Positions 22,721 through 34,085 of a stretch of DNA of 63,801 nt are shown here, in pieces. Origin of the DNA: Prorocentrum cordatum (lineage: Eukaryota; Sar; Dinophyceae; Prorocentrales; Prorocentraceae). The translations under genes and the position numbers were made by a program. The first letter of the stretch is position 1. Every line of letters starts with the position of its first letter. The notes under the pieces were generated by a model. The model had not been told where the DNA came from, made no database searches, and saw only the letters and a program-made list of their open reading frames with translations. The DNA lies in the NCBI GenBank assembly GCA_963575745.1, contig CAUYUJ010009746.1:327501-391301 (forward strand), in the 5' to 3' direction.

Positions 22721-22819
22721 GGGTGGTCATCTGAAGAGCGGACGCTTCGTCGGCCAGCAGTTGGCTCTCGGGTTCAACTTGAGGCGCTGCCAATTCCTCG
22801 GTTCCGCCGAGAGGGTCCG

Positions 22820-23020
22820 AAAGGGAAGGAAGAGAGGAGGAGAGAGGAGGAAGCCCACTGGAGGGGAGGAGGGAAGGAGGAGAGGAGGAGAGGAGGGAAG
22901 GAGGGGAGGGGAGGAGAGGAGGAGAGGAGCCCACAGGAGGAGGAGGGAAGGAGGAGAGGAGGAGAGAGGAGAGAGAGGAGAGGAGGAGAGGAGAGGAGGA
23001 GAGGAGAGAGAGGGTGGTGC
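22820..23020. repeat. GGA-rich microsatellite
   Basis: About 200 bases of GAGGAGAGGAGGA and GGGAGGAGG words on this strand. Confidence 0.95.
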
Positions 23021-23470
23021 GACAGGGTGGAGATGCTTGTTGAGGCGAGGGTCGGAGGAGAAAGCCCACAGCCATGCCCAGCTGTTTCGGACAAGTCCCC
23101 GGCCAGGCTTCTGAAGTTGCCTGCAGTACCTTGCCGCCGCTCGCACCACCTCGCTCGCTCGTTCGGCCACCCCTCCCATCCGATCCGCTGGTCTGCTTCG
23201 GTTGGGCTCGCGCGCTGCTGCTCCTACCTGCCGCACGGTTCGAGCCCGAGCACGCCCGTACGTGCACTGTGCTGGGCTGCCTCTTTTACAGCAGCGTTCG
23301 GCGCGCGGCAGCACCGCCACGCAGTGATGGGCCAACCGTTCACGTACCACGGTCGTCTCAATGCGTGATCCGCACATCGTTGAGTTTGACCCTGTAAGCG
23401 CCCAGCTACTTTTACACCTCCTCTTCTTCCTCCTCCTCCGCCTCCTCCTCTCTATCCCCGTCATCTCGGG
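23021..23470. other. intronic DNA with no recognised feature
   Basis: GC-rich with no domain. A CCTCCT run lies at 23418-23450. Confidence 0.45.
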
Positions 23471-23560
23471 GCCGAGGACAGGGGAGTTAGTGAAAGGGGG
23501 GTACGACAGCTGTTGCATGCAGCTGGATTCCGCCCCGCCGCCGGGCGCTTTCTCGGATGC
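23471..23560 (+). repeat. dispersed repeat family G, copy 1
   Basis: GGGGGGTACGACA followed by TGTTGCATGCAGCTGG recurs at 58826-58856 (with TGCTGCATGCAGCTGG). Both copies lie next to GGA/CCT microsatellites. Confidence 0.7.
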
Positions 23561-23877
23561 ATGGGCCCCTCCAGCGCCATGAGGTGCCGGGAAAACCGGC
23601 TACGTGAGCCGATCATGCACCCTCCTTTTGCCATCCCCGCCTTTCGTCCGACCCGATCATGTTTCGCCACTCCCTTCCTCCGATGCGGGGACTCATCCAT
23701 AACCGCCGCCAGGGGGACCGATCTTCGGGGGCCACGGCAGGCGGTGGACACGGATGTGGTCTTACACCCCCAGGGGCCACACTGTAGCAGCGTCCACCGC
23801 ACCCTCTGGTCCCAGGACGTCGGTCCCACAGGCGGTGGATATGGACATACCCCCCCCCTCGCGCTTTCTCGTCGCGT

Positions 23878-23950
23878 CCTCCTCCTCCTGCTCCTCCTCC
23901 TCCTCCTCCTTCTCCTCCTCCTCCTCCTCCTCCTCCTCCTCCTCCTCCCT
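23878..23950. repeat. CCT microsatellite abutting the acceptor of exon piece 4
   Basis: A run of TCC/CTC triplets ending about 13 bases before the acceptor, where it would serve as a polypyrimidine tract. The 23561-23877 stretch before it holds nothing I recognise. Confidence 0.95.
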
Positions 23951-23962
23951 CTTCTCGTGGAG

Positions 23963-24079
23963 GCGACCGCTATGTTCCAGTCCTGCCTCAGCGACAATGA
24001 CGCGGGCGTCCGGTCTGCCGCGTGCCAGCTGCTGCTGCAGATGGTGGAGGACGTGGCCCACGAGGGGGAAGCCGTCCAG
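23963..24079 (+). CDS. IPO5: importin-5 exon piece 4 (39 codons)
   Basis: Reads ATAMFQSCLSDNDAGVRSAA, then CQLLLQMVEDVAHEGEAVQ. This matches the IPO5 repeat with MLVQCMQD and SIRTLSARA. The acceptor is GTGGAG|GCGA (23962) and the donor is GTCCAG|GTCT (24079). This is the only GT donor among the placed introns. It is phase 0 at both ends. The joined sequence from piece 3 (LLKRGAQ-ATAMFQ) keeps the family spacing. Confidence 0.85.
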
Positions 24080-24229
24080 GTCTTCGTCCAGAAGGGGGGG
24101 AGGGATAGAGGAGGAGGAGAGAGGAGGTCTTCGTGAGGGGGGGAAGAGGGGGGGAGGAGGTCGTTGTCCCTGGGGGGGGAGCGGTAGAAGCTGCAGTGGA
24201 ATGAGGGTTGGAGGATGGGCTGGAGGGGG

Positions 24230-25160
24230 GGAGGAAGACGATGACGACGACGATGTTGATGACGACGATGATGATGATCTTGAGGATGAGGATGAGGATG
24301 ATTATGATGAGGAGTATGATGAGGATGAATTTGATGATGCTGATGATGATCATGCTGATGATGATCATGCTGATGATGTCGATTATGATAATGCTGATGA
24401 TGGTAACGATGCTGATACCGATGCTGATACCGCTGATGATGCTGATGATGCTGATGATGCTGATTCTGATCATGATGTTGATGATGATTCTGCTGATGAC
24501 GATGATGATGCTGATGCTGGTGATGGTGATAATGCTGCTGCTTATTGTGATGCTGATGATGATGATGCCGTCAATGGCACTGGTGATGAAACTGCTGCTG
24601 TCGATTATACTGCTGGCAGTGATGGTGATGACGACGAGCGTGATGCTGACGATAGCTCTGATTATGATGATGATGCCAATGATGGTAAGGATGGGGATAG
24701 CGGTAATGCTGCGGATGTTGCTGATGGTGATGACGGAACCGATGATGACGAGGCTGATGTTGTTGATGCTGGCGATGAGGACGAATACGATGACGATGAC
24801 GATGACGATGCCGATGGCGATGGTCATGTTGTTGTTGGTGGTGGTGATGATGCTCACGATGCTGCTGATGATGATGCTGAGGATGATGACGTGGAGGAGG
24901 ATGAGGATGACGATGAGGATGTTGATGATGATGGTGATGGTGGTGGTAGTGGTAGGAGTGCTGCTGTTGGTGCTGATGCTGCTGATGCTGCTGATGCTGA
25001 TGATGAGACCGATGCTGGTGACGATTAGGGGGGGATGAAGACGACCTCGATTGTGACACTGGCAATGCCACTGGCGATGACGGGGACGATGGCGATGACG
25101 ATGGCGGATGGTGATGGTGATGATACCGACGGTGATTCTGATGATGAGGACGATGGTAGA
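24230..25160. repeat. GAT/GCT trinucleotide array
   Basis: GATGATGCTGATGAT-rich DNA. As in the 11.6-13.2 kb array, it gives Asp-, Met- and Ile-rich frames that I do not call as genes. It is preceded by GGA/GGGGGG DNA (24105-24230). Confidence 0.95.
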
Positions 25161-26165
25161 AAGAGGTGGGGTCGGGGAAGGGGGGGAAGGGAGTCGATGA
25201 GGGCAGGTGTGTGAGCATGGTGATGGGGCGGGGATTGAGCAGGATGAAGGCAGTAAGGTGGCATTGATAGAGAGGGTGGGGACAAGGGCGAAGGAGGACA
25301 CATCCTTTGTCTCGATCTGCCTGGGCATTCCTGGTACGATCCCCATGCTTACCACCACCACGCCCAGGGAAAATAGGACCATATAACTTGCAGTATCGCG
25401 CTTTATTCGAAAAATCCCAAACGCCAGCTCGGGACTGCTGACAAACGAGGTATGTCGTCGGAGCCTAGACGACGCCCCGAGATGCCGCTCCGTGCTGGGC
25501 TTATGCCCCGAAGAGCGATGAGGGCAGAGATCCTCTCCTGACCTTGAGCCGTCCAGCGCAGGACGGGCCCACGGCCAATCAGGTTCCTCGCTGCATTGAA
25601 GCTTCCACACGTTTAGCCTACAGTCGGGCCGATGAAGAAGCAACCCTTTTCGTTGTGGAGGGGCTCAGTTGTTCCTTAAGTGGTGTACAGTGTGTCTTGG
25701 GTTGTCCTTACAGTGCCCTGTTTCTATACATGCTCCGCGTGCGGATCATGTATACAAACATGCAGGGGTTCAGTACATACTAGCAACAACGATGAGTGCA
25801 TGCATACATTTACTCATACATCAACCATACATTAAAATCCCATATGTTTAAACATCCCATGTATTAAAGACTGCCCTGTCGGTTTTCCCTGGGAGGTCAG
25901 AGTACTTAGGAGAAACGGGCCTCGTTGCTCAGTTAGGGTTCCTGATGGCAGCGCCTCGACTGCAGAGCCAAAACGGCAACGAAAGGAAGACCAGGGCGGC
26001 GCAGCAGCAGTGGTCGGGGGCAAGCCGCGGGCGCCGCCTCCCGCCTTTGGAGCTCGTGCTCCAGCTCCCGCGACGCGGGGAGGGCAGGAGGAGGAGGAGG
26101 AGGAGGAGCAGCAGGAGGCGTGGGTGAGGAGGGCGAGGAGCAGAAAGGGGGACGAGGAGAAGGAC
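25161..26165. other. intronic DNA with no recognised feature
   Basis: Includes an AT-richer CATACAT-repeat patch (25790-25850) and GGA triplets at 26085-26115. No exon or domain was recognised. Confidence 0.45.
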
Positions 26166-26301
26166 GCGGGCGGAGGAGGAGGAGGAGGAGGAGGAGGAGG
26201 ANNNNNNNNNNNNNNNNNNNNNNNNNNNNNNNNNNNNNNNNNNNNNNNNNNNNNNNNNNNNNNNNNNNNNNNNNNNNNNNNNNNNNNNNNNNNNNNNNNN
26301 N
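26166..26301. other. GGA microsatellite running into a 100-base assembly gap
   Basis: A GGA run (26170-26201) breaks into 100 N (26202-26301), so the true repeat length is unknown. Sequence resumes 38 bases before the acceptor of exon piece 5. Confidence 0.98.
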
Positions 26302-26339
26302 CTTCCCTCCCGCCCGGCCCCTCCTGTCGTCGCCCGCAG

Positions 26340-26408
26340 GTGCTCGGGCAGGCGATGCCCGGGGTGACCGCGACGATCGGGGGCCTCGCCGCGTCGCCCA
26401 CGCACGAG
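26340..26408 (+). CDS. IPO5: importin-5 exon piece 5 (23 codons)
   Basis: Encodes VLGQAMPGVTATIGGLAAS then PTHE. It matches the IPO5 helix ADLLPGFLQAV and the loop that follows. The acceptor is CCCGCAG|GTGC (26339) and the donor is CACGAG|GACG (26408, GA start), phase 0. On its own it is too short to prove. The support is its position, the in-frame join on both sides and the AG|G rule. Confidence 0.65.
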
Positions 26409-26410
26409 GA

Positions 26411-26740
26411 CGTCCCCGAGAGTCGGCGCCGTCGCCGTCGTCATCGACGTCGCCGTCAACGAAGGATTGTCGTCGTCGTCGTCGTCGTCGTCGCCAACGT
26501 CGTCGTCGTCGTCGCCGTCGTGGCCATCACCGTCGCCGTCGCCGTCGCCGTCACCGTCGCCGTGGGCGCCGTCTGCTGCTGCTACTGCTGCTGCTGATGA
26601 TGAGGAGGAGGAGGAGATTGAGGAGGATGCTGCTGCTGGTGGTCATGATGCTGTTGTTGTTGTTGTTGTTGGTGATGCTGATGATGATGATGATGATATG
26701 ATGATGATTGTGATGATGATCATGGTGATGATGATGTTGT

Positions 26741-26798
<58 letters not shown>

Positions 26799-26995
26799 GA
26801 TGATGGTGCTGATGATGATGATGCTGATGATGATGCTGCTGATGATGATGATGCTGATGCTGCTGATGATGATGACGATGGTGCTACTGATGCTGATGAT
26901 GCTGATGCTGCAGCTGCTGATGATGATGATGATGAGGAGGAGGAGGTTGAGGATGCTGCTGCTGATCCTGATGCTGTTGATGATGCTGCTGTTTG

Positions 26996-27027
<32 letters not shown>

Positions 27028-27275
27028 ACAATGACGATGATGATGGTGATGGTGATGCTGATGACGCTTCTGATGATGATGATGCTCATGATGATGATGG
27101 TTATGATGATGATGATGATGCTCATGAATCTCATGAGAACGATGGTGATGATGCTGCTGCTGCTGATGGTGCTGCTGATGATTATGCTGCTGCTGTTGTT
27201 GTGGAAGGGAAGGGGGAGGAGGAGGAGGAGGAGGAGGAAGAGGAGGAGGAGGAGGAGGAGGAGGAGGAGGAGGCG
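26411..27275. repeat. GTC, GAT and GCT triplets ending in GGA
   Basis: GTCGTCGTC (26415-26570), then GATGAT/GCTGCT (26580-27200), then GGA (27210-27272). Long frames here (such as 436 codons) are microsatellite translations. Confidence 0.95.
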
Positions 27276-27429
27276 TGCCCTACTTGCTTGTGAGGGCTGC
27301 GCTCGGCGGGGAGCGGCCGCGAGAGGCCTCCCCGGGGGGGCTCGTCCTCGGCCCTCCGCTCCGAGAGCCCTGCTCTGGGGACGGCTGCGCTTGGGCGGGC
27401 GGGGGGGGGCGAGGGGCGCAAGAGACGCG

Positions 27430-27650
27430 CCCGGCGCCGTCGTCGTTTTCGTCGTCGTCCTCCTCCTCCTCCTCATCCTCCTCCTCTCCTCCTCCTCCTC
27501 TCCCTCTCCCTCCGATCCTCCTCCTCCTCCATCCTCCTCCTCTCTCCTCCTCCTCCCTCCTCCTCCTCCTCCTCCTCCTCTCCCTCCTCCTCCTCCCCTC
27601 CCTTCCTCCTCCTCTCCTCTCCTCCCCTCCCCCTCCGATCCTCCTGCAGG
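27430..27650. repeat. CCT microsatellite
   Basis: About 220 bases of TCCTCC and CTCCTC, the reverse complement of the GGA runs. It is followed by CCTCCTGCAGG, which resembles an acceptor, but the sequence after it does not resemble importin. Confidence 0.9.
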
Positions 27651-27659
27651 TACCACCGT

Positions 27660-28200
27660 CCGCTCAGTAGCCGCCGCCGCCGCCGCCATCTGTGCCACCG
27701 CGCGGTCGGGGGCCGGCACAAGGCACCCCAGAAGACGTCCACGGCGATTCCTTCTTCCAAGGAGTCCTTCAGGGTGAGTTTCTTTGCTGCCGGATCCGTT
27801 TAGGGCGATTTCGCCGACGGTCGGACCATTTTGTTCAGCGCGCTGCGCCGCGACCGCTTTCCCATTTCCAGGCGCTAGCGTCCCAGGCCTTTCCGAGCCT
27901 CCCACCCCGCGGAGCATAGTGGCACGCCACCTGCTTGCAAGGCATAGCGTGTCGCCGGGGCCGCCGCTGCGACACGCTAAGCAAAGGTTCCTGACCCCAC
28001 GTCTGCCCCTGCCCCATTTTTGCGCCCCCCTCGGCACGAGGCGCGCCTGGGTGCTGCAGCGCGTCCTTCTCCGCCTTCTCCTCGTCCCTTTGCGGTGCGC
28101 GGGCTTTAGCAAACGAAGCGCCGTGGCGTTACCTTCTCCGCCTCAGCCTTTCGTCCTCGTCGCCACTGTCGCGGTGCTTGTGCGGCTCCTGCTTCTGCTC
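27660..28200. other. intronic DNA with no recognised exon
   Basis: One small hairpin (TAGCGTGTCGC and GCGACACGCTA, 27947-27981). Nothing else was supportable. Confidence 0.45.
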
Positions 28201-28259
28201 GCTCCTCCTCCCCCAGCTCCTCTTTTGCTTCCCCTCTCTCTGCCCTTCTGGCGCGCCAG

Positions 28260-28307
28260 GACCTCCTGAGAGACACTCTGGAGTCGCTGATCTCGGCGGC
28301 GGACGAG
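28260..28307 (+). CDS. IPO5: importin-5 micro-exon (16 codons)
   Basis: Encodes DLLRDTLESLISAADE, which joins PTHE upstream to EPEFFK downstream. IPO5 has a DDSVLKSLVEIADT-VPKYL stretch here, so both length and pattern fit. The acceptor is GCGCCAG|GACC (28259) and the donor is GACGAG|GATG (28307, GA start), phase 0. A pyrimidine-rich tract (28200-28250) precedes it. At 48 bases it would be missed by most gene finders. Confidence 0.65.
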
Positions 28308-28439
28308 GATGCAATGCCTCGGAAACGCCTGCCAGTCCAATTCCCCACTGCCCGTTACCCCCTCGCCGTCCACGAGCGATGCAGGGTTGATGAACAGGAG
28401 AGGTGCATATACAGACCAGACAGACACGGGGAGATTAGA

Positions 28440-28463
28440 GGCAGGGAGAGAGAGCGAAACATC

Positions 28464-28500
<37 letters not shown>

Positions 28501-28580
28501 CTGGTTATATATATATATGACATATGTACAAATACAGGTGTATATACATTTAGATATAGACACATATTTATACAATATTA
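28440..28580. repeat. GA and TA dinucleotide repeats
   Basis: GAGAGAGAG (28470-28495) flanked by TATATA runs (28462-28473 and 28505-28580). Confidence 0.95.
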
Positions 28581-28899
28581 TGCCAGCTCGCTACGCTTCG
28601 CCGTCACCATCTTGGTCGCATAGCGCCAGTGAGGTGCGCTGCGACCGCCATTGCCGTCAATTGGGAATGGGGGAATTGGGCGGCGCGGTCCCAGAGCTTG
28701 TAGAGGTGGCGGGCGCCACGGGTCTGGAAGGTCCCCCGAAGGCTCTTGGGCGCACGGGGGTTGTATTGCTCATGTGTGTGACATGGTCACATGTCTCATC
28801 GAGTTTGAATGGCATGCGGGGCTCATCGGTTTCAACAGGAACGAAGAGCTTCCTGGGGTTCATGTTTCATCGGGCTTGGGCTTGAACTGGGCTCGAGCT

Positions 28900-29310
28900 G
28901 GATCTGCCTCCCCTGTTGTAGGGGCTGCGCCAACTACGCGTGGCAGGTAAGGACGGGACATGCGAGCATCTGATCAAGAAACATCTTCCCGCAAGCTGGG
29001 CCAGCGTTTCTCAACCGACTTGCTGGGAAGCTGGCCCAGCTTCTTGAGCACGTTCGCCTTCCAGCGTTAACAACAGAACTTGGCCCGGGTTTGCCTTAAG
29101 ATATCTCCAGGCAGCTGGCCCAGAATTCTTAAATGATATGTTTCTTGATTGTAGTTTCGGTTGTATACCCCAATAGGGGTACGATCGAAGACGAAGATGG
29201 CGGGCACCGAGGGTTTGGGACCTTTACACGTGTTTGAGCGGCACGTGAGCAGGTAAGAACAAACAGACTTAAAATGATGGTTGTTGATCCCCCCCCTCCG
29301 GTGCACCTCC
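28900..29310 (+). repeat. family C, 3' block copy
   Basis: GGCAGGTAAGGA, ACGATCGAAGACGAAGATGG, AGGGTTTGGGA and GCACGTGAGCAGGTAAGA occur in the same order as at 6885-7000 and 29850-29960. An inserted fold-back with GCTGGGCCAG / CTGGCCCAGC lies at 28995-29045. Confidence 0.75.
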
Positions 29311-29429
29311 TGTGTGTGTCATGCATGTGCTCCTCCCAGGGTTCGCACGTTATCTTTTACAAGGGGAAGTCTTCCTCCCCAAATTGCGCCCTTGGACTTG
29401 CAAAAACAACGGCGCCCGCTTGATCTTTC

Positions 29430-29975
29430 CTAGCATTGTGTTTCAAAATCGCGCTCTCGCGCGAGACTTCCGTTCAATGTATGAAGGATTCGCGCTCTCG
29501 CGTGGGAATCCCCCACACTTTATTCGGGAGCCACGCCCTCGACGCCCAGGAATCGTGCTTTCGCTTTTGCTTTTCTCGCAATATACTCTGGAATCGAGCT
29601 GTCGCTCGTGACCTTCTCGCGCCTTCATGCAGGACCCACGCTTCAGCAGCCCGCGCGTTCGACCTGTCCGCCCGGGCCAGCCTTCCGGACCCGCCTGTTA
29701 GGGTCTGCCCGCCCGATCTCCTTGTTTGATTATGTCACGTGCTTTCTGCTCTTAACCCCCCTCCTGGTAATCTCTCTCGTGCTCCACCCTTCTGCCTCCC
29801 CCGTCCAGCCGCCCTCTCTTCCATGATTTTAGGGGCTGCACCGACTACACGTTGCAGGTGAGGAAGATATCCCCCCAAGAGGGTACGATCGAAGACGAAG
29901 AGGGTAGGCATCGAGGGTTTGACAGACACGTTGAGTGGCACGAGAGCAGCTAAGAGCGAGGAGTCTTAAATGCTT
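29430..29975 (+). repeat. dispersed repeat family C, copy 2
   Basis: AATCGCGCTCTCGC blocks (29448-29500), GCCCGCCCGATCTCC, then GTACGATCGAAGACGAAGAG and a TTGTTGTCGTCG end. Nearly the same layout as 6480-7020. Confidence 0.8.
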
Positions 29976-30099
29976 GTTGTTGTCGTCGTCCCAGCCCGCG
30001 ACCCGACCGGCGATCCATTGGTGCTGGTCTCCGTTTTGAAGAGACAGCGCCCCGCGTTCCTCACTCCTTACTCCTCTTTCCTCGTCCTCATCCTCGCTC

Positions 30100-31110
30100 C
30101 TGCTATCCGTGCCTCTTCCCTCCGCATGTTTCTGTTTCGGCACTCCCCTCACACGTTTCGTGGCCCCATAGGGAGCTCCTCCGAGGGCCCCAGTGGCAGT
30201 GCTCGCATGCCAACACCGCACCCATGACGGCACAGCCCTCACACGTTTCATGGCCCCATCCACCGACGGCCCTAGTGGATGCGCTCCCAGGACACCGCCG
30301 CACCCGTGTTGGCACACCCCTCACACGCTTCGTGGCCCAATAGGAAGATCCACCGAAGGCCCCAGCGGCTGCGTTCGCATGGCACCACCGCGTCCGTTTC
30401 GGCACACCTCTCACACGCTTCGTGGCCCCAAAGGTCCCAATGGCTGCGCTCGCATGGCACCAGTACGCCCAGTTCGGCGCACCCCTCACACGTTTCGTGG
30501 CCCCATGGAGGGCTCCACAAAGGTCCCAATGGCTGCGCTCGCATGGCACCACTGCGCCCATTTCGGCGCACCACTCACACGCTTCCTGGCCCCATGCAGG
30601 GCTCCACAAAGGGCCCCAGTGGCTGCGCCCGCATGGCACCATCGCGCCCATGCCGGCACACCCCTCACGCGTTGCCCCATAGGAAGATCCACCGACGGCC
30701 CCAGCGGCTGCGCTCGCATGGCACCACCGCGCCCATGCCGGCACAAACCTCGCACGTTTCGTGGCCCCATAGGGAGCTCCACCGAAGGCTCCAGTGGCAG
30801 CACTGGCATGGCACCACCGCGTTCATGTCAGCACAAGCTTCACACGCCTCGCGGCCCCATCGGGAGCTCCACCGAAGGCCCGAGTGGCAGCGCCCGCATG
30901 GCACCGCACCCGTTTCGGCACACCCCTCGCACGTTTCATGGCCCCATACGGCGCTTGACCGAAGGCCCCAGCGGCAGCGCCTGCATGGTACTGCCGCGCT
31001 CATTTCGGCGCACCCCTCACACGTTTTGTGGCCCCAGAGGGAGCTCCACCGAAAGCAGTCGATACTCACAACGCGGTACTCACAATTGCATATGGTTGGA
31101 TCTTGTGCCA
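30100..31110. repeat. repeat family F, long tandem array
   Basis: About a dozen units of 75-95 bases with TCACACGTTTCGTGGCCCC, GGGAGCTCCACCGAAGGCCC and CAGTGGCAGCGC, ending with AATTGCATATGGTTGGAT as at 22677. Frames are open in all three phases because the unit is GC-rich and stop-poor. Confidence 0.9.
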
Positions 31111-31119
31111 GGATTAATT

Positions 31120-31490
31120 TTGATTTTGTCGTACCAGTGTCCCAGGCGGCTCCAAGAGATCCCCAAGAGCGCCCCAAGGCCGCCGAAGAGCATTCCACGA
31201 GGGCCCCTAGAAACCCGAGGTGGCCTCAAGACGGCCCAAGAGGCGCCCAAGACGTTTCAAAAGCGCTTCAAGGAAGCCCCCAAAGGCCCCCAAAAAGGAC
31301 CCCCTAAGCGCCCCCCCGACTGGCCTTCCGATCGCCGTCGGCGCCAAGGTTGCCTCCTAAGCATTCAGGTCCCCAAGACGCCCCCGGAGTCCCCAGAGAA
31401 GCCTCCGAGAAGCTCCCAAGAGGCCCCAAGAGGCCCCCAATAAACGCCCAAGGGGCCCCCACGAGTCCCCCGAGGGCCCCCGTAGAGACT
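31120..31490 (+). repeat. repeat family E (CCCAAGAGG-rich)
   Basis: A degenerate chain of CCCAAGA, GGCCCCAAGAGG and CCCAAGACG words. The mirror-image form is at 32440-33038. Confidence 0.6.
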
Positions 31491-31549
31491 ACATGATATT
31501 TCTGCACGTCTCAAATCGAAGACACCTCCATTCCAGAAGGCATACACAC

Positions 31550-31810
31550 ACCCTCCCCCTCACTCCTCCTCATCGTCTTTCTTCTCTTCCTCTTCCTGCC
31601 TCCTCCCCATCTCCCTCAACCACCCCTCCCTCCTCTCCCCTGCTCCTTCCTTCCTTGTCCCTTCCGCCTTCCTCCTCTCTCACTCTCCTGCTCTCCTTCA
31701 TTTCCTGCTGCCTTCTCCTACCTCCACCCTCCTCCGTCTCTCTTTTCCCGTTCTCACTTCCCCTCCCTCTTTCCTCCTCCTCCATCCTTCCTGCTCCCTG
31801 CCTGCGTCTT
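31550..31810. repeat. CT-rich stretch (TCC, CTT words)
   Basis: Pyrimidine-rich low-complexity DNA, with unassigned sequence at 31811-32195 after it. Confidence 0.75.
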
Positions 31811-32199
31811 CTTTTCTGGAAGTACCATGTGTTTCGAAAGTGGGGCTCGAAGATGGCCTCGGAGGCCCAAATAAGAGAGTTGCAACATTGCCCACGGATG
31901 GCCCATGACTGCCGCGAATGCCAAGCCTCAGTGCGACATCAGGCGCCTACGCGGGGGCTTCCGAGCCACTCTCCGACGCGCTAGGCGCTTAGCACCATGG
32001 CATGTCGAACGTGAGCGCGTGCGGAACGCGTGCGGTGGCTCTAGCATGGTAATGTTTACAGTTGTAAGCATTTACATCTCTCAGATTATGACAAATGTAT
32101 ATACGTAGATATGTTGTAGTGGCCTCCGGCCAGTGCCGCCGATCCGGGATGCTTCCGTTGCTGCCGGAAGCGCGCGATGGTGGTCATGACCGGCGACGA

Positions 32200-32425
32200 C
32201 GGCGAGCGGTGAGGATGATGATGAGGATTGGGAATGGAGCCAACGGAGTAGGATGATGATGATGATGAGGAGGAGGAGGAGGAGGATCATGATGAGGTGG
32301 AGGGGGGTGGGGGGTGGGGGGGTGGGGGGGGGGGGCAGGAGTAGCAGGACGTTGAGGATGAGGAGGAGCAGAGGGAAGCGGGAAGTGGAAGAGGGGGAGG
32401 GGAGAAGGAGAAACATGACGAGGAT
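32200..32425. repeat. GAT/GGA/GGGGTG low-complexity DNA
   Basis: GATGATGAGGAGGAGGA then GGGGGGTGGGGGG and more GGA. Confidence 0.85.
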
Positions 32426-32439
32426 GAGGAGATTTTTCG

Positions 32440-33038
32440 GCGGTTGTTGGAGATGTTCGGGGGTTGTTGGGAAGCCTCTTTGGGGCCAGGTGTTGGCCCT
32501 CTTTGGGTTGACAGCTCGCCGATTTGGCGCACTCTCTGAAAAGCTTTGTGCTAGAGCTGTCCGCGTGCGTCTTAGATGCGTTGTTTGAAACTCTCGGGGG
32601 CTTTCTAGGAGGCTTCAGGGGGCCTCTTCGGGGCCAGTCGGAAGCGTCCTGGGGCCTCTTCAGGCGTCTTGGGGGTTTCTGGGGGCCTGCTGGGGGTTTC
32701 TTGGGCCGTCTTCGGCACTTCTTCCGCCGTCCTGGCGCCCTCTCAGGCGCCTCTTGGGCCCGTCCTGGGGCCCTCTTGGGCCTTTTTTCCGAGGGCCGCC
32801 TGGGCCGCATTGGGCCCTTCTTGGGCCGTCCTGGAGCCCTGTTGGCGGCGTCTTGGGCCGTTTTGGGGCTCCCTTGAAGGCCCACGAGGCGAATATGTTA
32901 AAACCATATGTTTTCCGTCGGAAATGGGATATGTGTTTCCTCTTTGGGCCTTCATTGGGGGGGGGGGGGGGCCTTTTTTCAGGGCTTCTGATGGCATTTT
33001 GGGGGTTTTCGGAGCCGTCTTGGGGACATCTTGGGCGT
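32440..33038 (-). repeat. repeat family E, inverted copy
   Basis: CTCTTGGGCC, CTTTGGGGCC and GTCTTGGG words; the reverse complement resembles 31120-31490. Internal copies of GGCCGTCYTGG are spaced irregularly. Confidence 0.6.
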
Positions 33039-34085
33039 CTTGTAGCTTGAGCGCGCCCGTTGTGTTACTAGGGGGATCGGGTTTTGAGCTGATTGCATGT
33101 CCCTTTTATTCCTTACTTCTTCCCTGCCCGTTAATTCTTCCCGTCGATAGTTTCGTATTCCTTCTAAGTGTCTCGTCTTCCCGTTAAGTGTCTCGTTTTC
33201 CCGTTAATTGTCTTGTCATGTATTCGCGCTAGTTGTGTTGTTTTCCCGCTAATTGTCTTGTGCCCCCTTTATCTGTTATTTTCGACTCCAAGGCCCCAGT
33301 GGGTGCGTTCGCATACAGGAGGAGACGGATGAGGGAGGAGGAGGAGGAGGAGGAGGAGGAAGAGGAGGAGAGATATCGTCGATAAGCCTGCCAAGTTCGG
33401 TCTCGAGGGACTCGTCAGCCTGGCGCCCGAGGGGGGCGGGGCCTGGATCCTCCTCGGGCCTCGGGCGGCCACAATCACAACGAATTGCCGGGAAGGCCCC
33501 CACCTCCCGGGGCCCCACCTCCTGGGACCTCCCAGGAAACTTTTCCCTCTAATGCCTGGACGGTAATTCCCGTGAGTTTGGGACCTTCTCCTCCTCCTCC
33601 TCTTCCTCCTCCTCCTCCTCCTCTCCCTCCACCTCTTCCGAGCCCTCTCCTCGGGACCCTGGGGACCCCGAGGGCCCGACGAGGCCCCCTGGTGAGGGCC
33701 CTCCTCAGCAGCTGGAGCAGGCGAGAGCTTCGAATGCCGAGCCCGTGCCTCCTCCCGTGCTTCCTCCCGTGCCTCCTCCCGTGGCGCCCCAGGGCTCTTG
33801 TAGGCCTTTGAGGTCCATCGGTGTGGTTTGCTTGTAGCCCCACCCCTTCTACGTGTAATATAGGAGTATAGGCTGACCGTGTAAGACCGAGTATGACTGA
33901 CGCCCATAATCATCAGTTGGAACAGGCGGGTATTACAGGGAAGTTATGAGGAAATTAAAGGGGAAATGATTGGAATTAGGGAATGAGAAGGAAATTAGAG
34001 GGAAACAGGGAAGCTCAAACAGGGAACCATCGGCAACTCAAAACCCGATCCCCCTTGTAACACAACGGGCGCGCTCAACTTGTAG
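33039..34085. mobile_element. non-autonomous DNA transposon with terminal inverted repeats
   Basis: The left end (33047) reads TTGAGCGCGCCCGTTGTGTT followed by ACTAGGGGGATCGGGTTTT. The right end (to 34078) is its reverse complement with one or two changes over about 42 bases. CTTGTAG lies directly outside both ends (33039-33045 and 34079-34085), a plausible 7-bp target-site duplication, with one extra C on the left. The 1.03-kb interior has no transposase. It holds GGA (33320-33375) and CCT (33585-33640) runs in mirrored positions. The family is unknown. Confidence 0.85.

Noticed and set aside
27650-27775. An importin exon after the CCT run (acceptor-like CCTCCTGCAGG at 27640-27650)
   Set aside because: The translation (TTVRSVAAAAAAICATARSG) does not match the family, and the expected residues are already supplied by the pieces at 26340 and 28260.
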